This document shows positions 6,041 through 9,942 of a stretch of DNA of 9,942 nt, in pieces. Position numbers and translations under genes: made by a program. The DNA is from JAYEJB01 sp034716415 (lineage in GTDB: Bacteria > Patescibacteriota > Patescibacteriia > SG8-24). The notes below the pieces were generated by a model. It searched no databases. It was given only the letters and a program-made list of their open reading frames with translations, and was not told the DNA's origin. The stretch is taken from NCBI GenBank assembly GCA_034716415.1, contig JAYEJB010000052.1, positions 1 through 9,942 on the forward strand. Direction: 5' to 3'. The stretch's first letter is position 1. The number at the start of each line of letters is the position of its first letter.

Positions 6041-6067
6041 ATCCTACCTGAGTCAGGTGGGATTTTT
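6041..6067 (+). terminator. Rho-independent terminator of the tRNA-Ser unit
   Basis: A 10-bp stem, ATCCTACCTG (6041-6050) with CAGGTGGGAT (6054-6063), has one T-G wobble and a 3-nt loop. It is followed by a T run at 6063-6067, directly after the second tRNA. Confidence 0.85.
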
Positions 6068-6107
6068 GGTCGCAACAGAAGGGATCCAAATGTACAGAGG
6101 TGAAATG

Positions 6108-6116
6108 TGTTATACT
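6108..6116 (+). promoter_or_regulatory. Extended -10 promoter for the DUF4349-like gene
   Basis: TGT followed by TATACT (6111-6116) fits an extended -10 element. No good -35 lies 17 bp upstream. It sits after the tRNA terminator and before ATG 6155, so a separate promoter is expected here; the leader would be about 30 nt. Confidence 0.45.
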
Positions 6117-6154
6117 CTGTTACAGAATCGGTCTAAGTTTAAATTTCACATAAT

Positions 6155-7192
6155 ATGAAAAAAATACCGAAGTTAGATATATCGGTCACTAAAGTACTAA
6201 AGATCGCCGGTATCGTGGTCGTGGGCGTCGTTGTCCTGACGCTGGCACTGCGCCTACTCGGTTCGTCGTTCCAATACGCTTTCAGGGGTGTCAGTCCGAG
6301 CAAGGTGGTTCCGATGACGTCCTCGTTGGGTCTGGGTATGGAGGAGATGGCGATGGATTCCTCGATGGGAATCGGTCTGTCCATGCGGAACGTGGCTCCT
6401 TCATCGGTTCCCGTGCCGCCACCTGACGGTGGACATCAGCCCGGTGACGATGCCGAGGATTTCGAAGTCAAGGAATACAGCAGCACCATCGAGACGCGTC
6501 ATCTGGATGATACCTGCAAGACCGTGGCCGACCTCAAGATCAAGGACTACATCATATTCGAGCGCTCGAACGAACACGAGACCGGATGCAATTACACCTT
6601 CAAGGTGGCGCATGACAATGCCAATGAGATACTCGCCGTCATCGAGAGTCTCGACCCGCGTGATCTGTCCGAGACTAGCTATTCCATCAAGCGCCAGCTG
6701 GAGGATTTCACCAGCGAAGCCGACATCCTCAAGGCGAAGCTGGCGGCGATAGATGAGACCGTCGCCATCGCGATAGCCGCGTACGACGACATTACCATCC
6801 TCGCCACCAAGACTCAGGACGTGGAAAATCTGGCCCGGATCATCGACAGCAAGATCAGGATCATCGAGCGGCTGACCCAGGAACGCATCAACATCAACAG
6901 TCGGCTTGAGCGCATCGAGCGGGCCAAAGCGCTTCAGGTCGATCGGATGGAATACACCTACTTCCGGGTGAGTATCTATGAAAGCAAATTCATCGACGGT
7001 CAGGTCATCAAAGACTCCTGGAAGGCAACCCTACAGGCGTTTGTCCGTGATATAAACGATGTGGCACAGGATATCTCGCTCAACCTGATACTGTTGATGA
7101 TCAAGGTGTTGCTATACGCATTGTATATACTCATCATTCTGGTCGTCGTGAAATACGGCTGGAAGATCGGCAAATACGTCTGGAAGAGATAA
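6155..7192 (+). CDS. DUF4349-like membrane protein with coiled coil
   Basis: A 345-residue protein with a membrane helix or uncleaved signal anchor at about 18-36 and a Met/Ser/Pro-rich linker (50-100). An external domain (105-175) contains Cys121 and Cys145, which could form a disulfide. A long coiled coil follows (about 180-262, with ILKAKLAAIDETV and IIDSKIRIIERLTQERININSRLERIERA), then a return strand (YTYFRVSIYES) and a second membrane helix at about 309-333 with a basic tail. This order fits DUF4349 proteins, whose function is not established. ATG 6155 is used because it directly precedes the basic-hydrophobic N-terminus; no Shine-Dalgarno is seen. It stands alone between its own promoter and a strong terminator. 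The family call is from architecture and is moderate. Confidence 0.7.
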   Translation: MKKIPKLDISVTKVLKIAGIVVVGVVVLTLALRLLGSSFQYAFRGVSPSKVVPMTSSLGLGMEEMAMDSSMGIGLSMRNVAPSSVPVPPPDGGHQPGDDAEDFEVKEYSSTIETRHLDDTCKTVADLKIKDYIIFERSNEHETGCNYTFKVAHDNANEILAVIESLDPRDLSETSYSIKRQLEDFTSEADILKAKLAAIDETVAIAIAAYDDITILATKTQDVENLARIIDSKIRIIERLTQERININSRLERIERAKALQVDRMEYTYFRVSIYESKFIDGQVIKDSWKATLQAFVRDINDVAQDISLNLILLMIKVLLYALYILIILVVVKYGWKIGKYVWKR

Positions 7193-7202
7193 GAGGTCAC
7201 TG

Positions 7203-7232
7203 AAAAGGCGCCGCTGAACGCGGCGTCTTTTT
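7203..7232 (+). terminator. Strong terminator of the DUF4349-like gene
   Basis: Stem CGCCGC (7209-7214) with GCGGCG (7220-7225) extends outward through G-T, G-C and A-T pairs to about 12 bp. The loop is TGAAC and a T run ends at 7232. It begins 10 nt after the stop codon. Confidence 0.88.
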
Positions 7233-7237
7233 GCATT

Positions 7238-7263
7238 AAAAAACGACCCGTTTCAGGGGGTCG
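7238..7263 (-). terminator. Terminator of the convergent minus-strand gene
   Basis: Read on the minus strand, CGACCC (7263-7258) pairs with GGGTCG (7249-7244) around an 8-nt loop, followed by six T (7243-7238). It lies 15 nt past the stop of the 7278-7943 gene and back to back with the plus-strand terminator. Confidence 0.75.
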
Positions 7264-7277
7264 CTGTGACGAGAGTC

Positions 7278-7943
7278 CTAGGCCACGAAAGTGATAAGAG
7301 TGCTTCTCGAGAACTTTTTGGCGCCGAGCGGAATCGTCAGCGGAAGCGTGTCGATGAGCGGCTCGATATTGGCGGCACTGCCCGACAATCCGGATATAAG
7401 ATACCCGATATAGCAGGTCAGGGTGAAGTTGATGCATCGATACAGCTTTCGCCACAGGTCATCCGGCCAGATTGCGTCTTCCATGCCGTTCTTCAGGCTC
7501 TTCCACAAGGCCTTTTGCATCGCGTCCTTGATCAGCCCTTCCAGTTGAAAGACTGACATCGCCATGGGGCCGAGGCTCTGCCGAAGAATCGGATAGTGTA
7601 CATCCACCATCTTGCGGGGCAGAGTCTGCATCAGGCCGTCCTCCAGGAACATATGTAGCGAGCTCTTGATCGTGCTTTCGCCGAAGAACGGCGGCCAGTC
7701 ATCCCAGGGATCCGAGACCGAGACGAGTTCGACCTTCTTGACCGGTGACCCCAGTGCGGTCCTGATGGCGCGGGCCACGTCGGACTTTTTGACATCTTCC
7801 GCCCTGACGAATCTGTACAGGCCCGCGTCCGCGTAGATGAAGAACGGCTCCGTCTTATCCATCACCGTATCGACGGCTTCGGATTCGGCGCCCGATAACT
7901 CGATCAGTGCTTGTTTGAAACTATCCCTATCGATTGTGGTCAT
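7278..7943 (-). CDS. Hypothetical protein, 221 residues, unrecognised
   Basis: I cannot name this family. The N-terminal third (1-80) reads as a soluble alpha/beta domain with FFIYADAGLYRFVRAEDV at 34-51. The middle has Trp-rich patches (DPWDDWPPFFGES, 78-90; ALWKSLKNGMEDAIWPDDLWRKLYR, 145-169). Residues 170-187 (CINFTLTCYIGYLISGLS) are hydrophobic and could be a buried helix or weak membrane segment. The C-terminus has the pattern IEPLIDTLPLTIPLGAKK then ITFVA, loosely like the end of some uncharacterised Patescibacteria proteins; that is an unverified memory. The start at 7943 is well supported by AGAGG (7954-7950) 6 nt upstream. It is a one-gene unit with its own promoter and terminator, divergent from the two-helix membrane protein. 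Codon use resembles its neighbours, so it is probably a real gene. Confidence 0.8.
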   Translation of the reverse strand: MTTIDRDSFKQALIELSGAESEAVDTVMDKTEPFFIYADAGLYRFVRAEDVKKSDVARAIRTALGSPVKKVELVSVSDPWDDWPPFFGESTIKSSLHMFLEDGLMQTLPRKMVDVHYPILRQSLGPMAMSVFQLEGLIKDAMQKALWKSLKNGMEDAIWPDDLWRKLYRCINFTLTCYIGYLISGLSGSAANIEPLIDTLPLTIPLGAKKFSRSTLITFVA

Positions 7944-7987
7944 GTGTCGCCTCTATTCTAAAAAGGACGCGCCTCATGGGCTCTTTA

Positions 7988-8016
7988 TATCTATATCCGC
8001 TGGCAGTTACTGTCAA
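7988..8016 (-). promoter_or_regulatory. Possible promoter for the minus-strand hypothetical gene
   Basis: On the minus strand a perfect TTGACA (8016-8011) is followed after 17 bp by TAGATA (7993-7988), a weak -10. TAGAAT at 7960-7955 is a better -10 by sequence but lies very close to the start codon and has no matching -35. Confidence 0.35.
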
Positions 8017-8106
8017 TTCGACTGCGGACATGTCTATGCTTCGGCTGGTATATGTCGGTGATTTGCGGTAGAATTCAAGCAGGAAATCAGGCTAAACAAG
8101 CCAAAT

Positions 8107-8604
8107 ATGGAGGAAAACGAACCGCAAATAGGGCAGTCAAAGGCCCTGGTCACATGGGAAGTGGATGAGTCCAAGCGCTACGAGAAAGGGCTTGGTTGGT
8201 ACCTAGGTGCCATAGTAATCGGAGGGGGTCTCTTGATTTATGCCGTCATATCTGCTAATTTTCTCTTCGCGCTCATCATACTGATGGTGGCGCTCGTCAT
8301 TTACATGACGTCATTGCGTGGTCCGGACAAGGTCAGCGTCAGCGTGTCGGAAGACGGGGTCGAGATAGGGGGGTCGTTTTACCCCTTCCGTGAGATGAAC
8401 CGCTTTTGGTTCATCTACGATCCGCCGGCGGTGAAGAGTCTGTATCTTGATTTCAAGAGTGCCATGAGGCCGCGCATCGCCCTTCCGCTGGAGGATCAGA
8501 ATCCGAACGATGTCCGCGCTATCCTGTCGAAGTATCTACATGAGGACATAACAGAGGACGATGAGCCATTCTCGGATTATCTGGGAAGATTGTTGAAATT
8601 ATAG
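8107..8604 (+). CDS. Small two-helix membrane protein with C-terminal PH-like domain
   Basis: A 165-residue protein. A polar N-terminus contains VTWEVDESKRYEKG just before two membrane helices at about 31-49 and 52-69, separated by a tight turn. A soluble domain follows with alternating strands (KVSVSVSEDGVEIGGSFYPFREMNRFWFIYD, 75-105) and SLYLDFKSAMRPRIALPLED (111-130), then a helical, acidic C-terminus. Strand pattern and length suggest a PH-like fold of the kind found in small bacterial membrane proteins, and similar two-helix proteins are common in Patescibacteria genomes as I recall. No function is known to me. ATG 8107 is chosen because it is the first in-frame start. The gene is divergent from the minus-strand hypothetical gene and is followed by a terminator. 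The fold is inference. Confidence 0.8.
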   Translation: MEENEPQIGQSKALVTWEVDESKRYEKGLGWYLGAIVIGGGLLIYAVISANFLFALIILMVALVIYMTSLRGPDKVSVSVSEDGVEIGGSFYPFREMNRFWFIYDPPAVKSLYLDFKSAMRPRIALPLEDQNPNDVRAILSKYLHEDITEDDEPFSDYLGRLLKL

Positions 8605-8660
8605 TAAGCGTGACAGCATGAAAGCACGCCCCCCTTCGCTGAAGCTTCGGGGGACAGGCG

Positions 8661-8698
8661 GCACGACAGTAATTAGCTGTCCTGCTGTCGAGCTTTTT
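8661..8698 (+). terminator. Terminator after the two-helix membrane protein
   Basis: GCACGACAG (8661-8669) pairs with CTGTCGAGC (8685-8693), with one A-A mismatch, and is followed by TTTTT (8694-8698). An alternative inner hairpin GACAG/CTGTC (8665-8669 with 8677-8681) is also possible. Two further small inverted repeats (GCGTG/CACGC at 8608-8629 and a C-run/G-run pair at 8629-8653) fill the 57 bases between stop codon and terminator. Confidence 0.6.
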
Positions 8699-8741
8699 AT
8701 GTGTCCGTGCCCGACTCCCGGGCCGGGGCTGCGGTCCTCCG

Positions 8742-8761
8742 CCTGCCTGCCGGCAGGCAGG
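8742..8761. repeat. 20-bp perfect palindrome
   Basis: CCTGCCTGCC is followed immediately by its exact reverse complement GGCAGGCAGG with no spacer. It is flanked by other GC-rich short palindromes such as CCCGGG (8717-8722). It lies between a terminator and tRNA-Arg, in a stretch (8699-8815) with no supported gene. Its form fits a dispersed palindromic repeat, but copy number cannot be judged here. Confidence 0.85.
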
Positions 8762-8815
8762 GGCCTTGGCTATCGTTAGTCACTCGGCGAACTGTATGTA
8801 CCAATAAAATAATCC

Positions 8816-8891
8816 GCGCCCGTAGCTCAGTGGATAGAGCGCTTCCCTGCGGAGGAAGAGGCCGGACGTTCGAATCGTCCCGGGCGCACCA
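8816..8891 (+). tRNA. tRNA-Arg(GCG)
   Basis: A 76-nt tRNA with encoded CCA. The acceptor is GCGCCCG (8816-8822) with CGGGCGC (8881-8887), discriminator A8888. The D stem is GCTC/GAGC, the anticodon stem CTTCC/GGAAG, and the T arm GGACG/CGTCC around TTCGAAT. The loop is CTGCGGA, placing GCG at positions 34-36 after the conserved T33, which reads CGC and by wobble CGT. Most bacteria use ACG (edited to inosine) here, so G34 is notable. No clear -35/-10 pair precedes it; TAAAAT at 8805-8810 is too close to be certain. Confidence 0.95.
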
Positions 8892-8897
8892 TGTAAA

Positions 8898-8921
8898 GAC
8901 GCCAGTAATCCTGGCGTTTTT
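8898..8921 (+). terminator. Terminator of tRNA-Arg
   Basis: ACGCCAG (8899-8905) pairs with CTGGCGT (8911-8917) around a TAATC loop and is followed by a T run to 8921, seven nt after the tRNA end. Confidence 0.85.
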
Positions 8922-8990
8922 GCGTTACAGTAAATTGCGCATAAAATCGCTGATTTCCTGTCTCGTTCTATTCCTTCCGTGGATGGTGAC

Positions 8991-9082
8991 CCCCCACCCT
9001 GACCCTCCCCTGCACGAGAGGGAGGGAATATTTTTTCTATAATCCTCCCTCCCCCGCTGACGGGGGAGGGTTGGGGTGGGGG
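8991..9082. repeat. Compound inverted-repeat element before recG
   Basis: Outer arms CCCCCACCC (8991-8999) and GGGTGGGGG (9074-9082) enclose two further hairpins. One is CCCTCCC (9003-9009) with GGGAGGG (9020-9026); the other is CCCTCCCCCG (9047-9056) with CGGGGGAGGG (9061-9070) and a 4-nt loop. An AT-rich core (9027-9043) between them ends in TATAAT. The three-stem layout fits a small non-coding palindromic or MITE-like element. The left inner hairpin plus T run (9031-9036) could also stop transcription. Confidence 0.75.
9038..9043 (+). promoter_or_regulatory. Perfect TATAAT in the core of the inverted-repeat element
   Basis: A consensus -10 hexamer lies 125 bp before the recG start. There is no recognisable -35 at 16-18 bp, and transcription from it would run through the right-hand hairpin, so its use as a promoter is uncertain. 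Confidence 0.25.
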
Positions 9083-9085
9083 AAA

Positions 9086-9166
9086 ACCAATCAATCCTTC
9101 TCCCGCTCTTCCCGCCTCTCCCGCTCCATCTTGCCCCGTCTCGCCCCATTCTATATGCTACCCCCG
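9086..9166 (+). other. Pyrimidine-rich, gene-free stretch before recG
   Basis: Between the inverted-repeat element and recG the plus strand is mostly C and T, with repeated TCCCGC-like words (for example near 9100-9125). No gene, clear promoter or ribosome binding site is visible. It may be degraded repeat sequence. Confidence 0.5.
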
Positions 9167-9167
9167 T

Positions 9168-9942
9168 ATGGAGTTGAACGACCCGGCGACAAAAATTCGC
9201 GGCCTGACCGCGAAACACAAGTCCGCACTGGAGGCCATGCGCATCACGACGGTGCGCGACCTTCTTTTCCATTTTCCGTTCCGGTATGATGATTTTTCCA
9301 ACATCGCATCCCTGGCGGAGTTGGAACCCGGTACGGAGGCCACGGTCATCGCGTGGATCGGGAAGCTGCGCAATCGGCGGAGTTTCAGGAGAAGGATGAG
9401 CATAACCGAAGCCGAGCTCGACGACGGGGAGGGAACCGTTACGGCCATCTGGTTCAACCAGCCGTACCTGACCAAGTATCTGAAGACAGGGGAGACTTAC
9501 AGGTTCGCGGGCAAGGTGACGAAGACAAAGTACGGCTTGCGTCTGGCTAATCCCCTGTACGGTCAGCAGGACGGCGACTCCCGCGTCGTGAATCCTTACA
9601 TGCCGGTCTATCCGCTGTCGTCGGGCATATCACAACATGTCTTGCGCCGGCTCGTCAGGAACGCCGTGCCCGCAGTGGAGGCGCTTCAGGAATATCTACC
9701 GGAGGATATACTGGACGAATACGATCTGATGTCACTGTCGGACGCCGTTCGGTCGGTCCATTTTCCGGAGATGGATGATGAACGCGAGGCCGCGCGTCGC
9801 CGTTTGGCTTTTGACGAGCTGTTGCGTCTGCAGTTGGTCATGGGTAGGACCAGGAGAATGAGAGAAGGCAAGGACGCGCCGGCGATACCGTTCGATCAGG
9901 ATGCGACCAAAGAATTCGTCGATTCATTGCCGTTCACGCTGA
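9168..9942 (+). CDS. recG: ATP-dependent DNA helicase RecG, N-terminal part (3' end outside window)
   Basis: The first 258 residues of RecG, which reverses stalled replication forks and branch-migrates Holliday junctions. A short helical lead with RGLTAKHKSALEAMRITTVRDLLFHFPFRYDD (11-42) matches the family's entry segment. An OB-fold wedge domain follows (about 55-130, TVIAWIGKLRNRRSF ... GETYRFAGKVTKTKYGLRLANPLY). Then come the typical link PVYPLSSGISQHVLRRLVRNAV (146-167), LPEDIL, ALR-like DAVRSVHFPE (192-201) and ARRRLAFDELLRLQL (209-223). The helicase motifs, including Walker A, lie beyond the window end. Start ATG 9168 gives the right N-terminal length; upstream sequence is pyrimidine-rich with no Shine-Dalgarno. 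The open frame continues to the last base, so the gene is cut by the window, not broken. Confidence 0.93.
   Translation, partial: MELNDPATKIRGLTAKHKSALEAMRITTVRDLLFHFPFRYDDFSNIASLAELEPGTEATVIAWIGKLRNRRSFRRRMSITEAELDDGEGTVTAIWFNQPYLTKYLKTGETYRFAGKVTKTKYGLRLANPLYGQQDGDSRVVNPYMPVYPLSSGISQHVLRRLVRNAVPAVEALQEYLPEDILDEYDLMSLSDAVRSVHFPEMDDEREAARRRLAFDELLRLQLVMGRTRRMREGKDAPAIPFDQDATKEFVDSLPFTL

Noticed and set aside
8605..8660. Small structured RNA after the two-helix membrane protein
   Set aside because: Only short 4-5 bp stems are visible before the terminator and no known RNA class is recognisable, so it is described with the terminator only.
8701..9042. Plus-strand open frame over the palindrome and tRNA-Arg
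   Set aside because: It runs through a tRNA, a terminator and repeat DNA, with low-complexity translation.
8991..9166. Possible CRISPR-like or tandem array
   Set aside because: The repeats are inverted and pyrimidine-rich without regular spacing or unique spacers.

Overview
The window looks like a chromosome segment from a Patescibacteria (Candidate Phyla Radiation) bacterium with moderately high GC. This rests on gene content: a PrgI / TraC-like / VirB4 / VirB8-like secretion cluster, a compact ComF, a class IV cyclase-like CYTH protein, a DUF4349-like protein, weak Shine-Dalgarno signals on most genes, and GC-rich palindromic repeats between genes. TGA ends the PrgI gene and the next gene begins 13 bases later, so the standard bacterial code fits and a recoded-TGA lineage is unlikely. 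The lineage is an inference from family resemblance; no search was run.

Region 1 (1-5140, plus strand) is a type IV secretion-like block. It holds the 3' end of a proline-rich protein, a PrgI-family inner-membrane protein, a TraC-like protein, a full VirB4 ATPase starting one base after the TraC-like stop, a single-pass protein with a VirB8-like layout, and comF, whose start overlaps the preceding gene by 34 nt. The grouping suggests an envelope DNA-transfer machine linked to a competence-type protein. The comF frame carries about 230 bp of palindrome-rich sequence where the second half of its zinc finger should be.

Region 2 (5137-6154) has a minus-strand CYTH protein converging on comF with a 4 nt overlap. 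It is divergent from a plus-strand unit of two tRNA-Ser genes (GCT, then TGA), which are separated by a strong nested hairpin and followed by a rho-independent terminator.

Region 3 (6155-8604) has a DUF4349-like two-membrane-anchor coiled-coil protein, two back-to-back terminators, an unrecognised minus-strand protein of 221 residues, and a divergent small two-helix membrane protein.

Region 4 (8605-9942) holds a terminator, a 20 bp perfect palindrome, tRNA-Arg with the uncommon GCG anticodon and its own terminator, a compound inverted-repeat element of about 92 bp, a pyrimidine-rich stretch, and the N-terminal 258 codons of recG, which runs off the window end.

Most of the window is ordinary for this kind of genome. 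The best leads are the repeat insertion inside comF with a terminator-like hairpin, the secretion-comF linkage, the compound repeat before recG, the hairpin between the serine tRNAs, and the GCG arginine tRNA.
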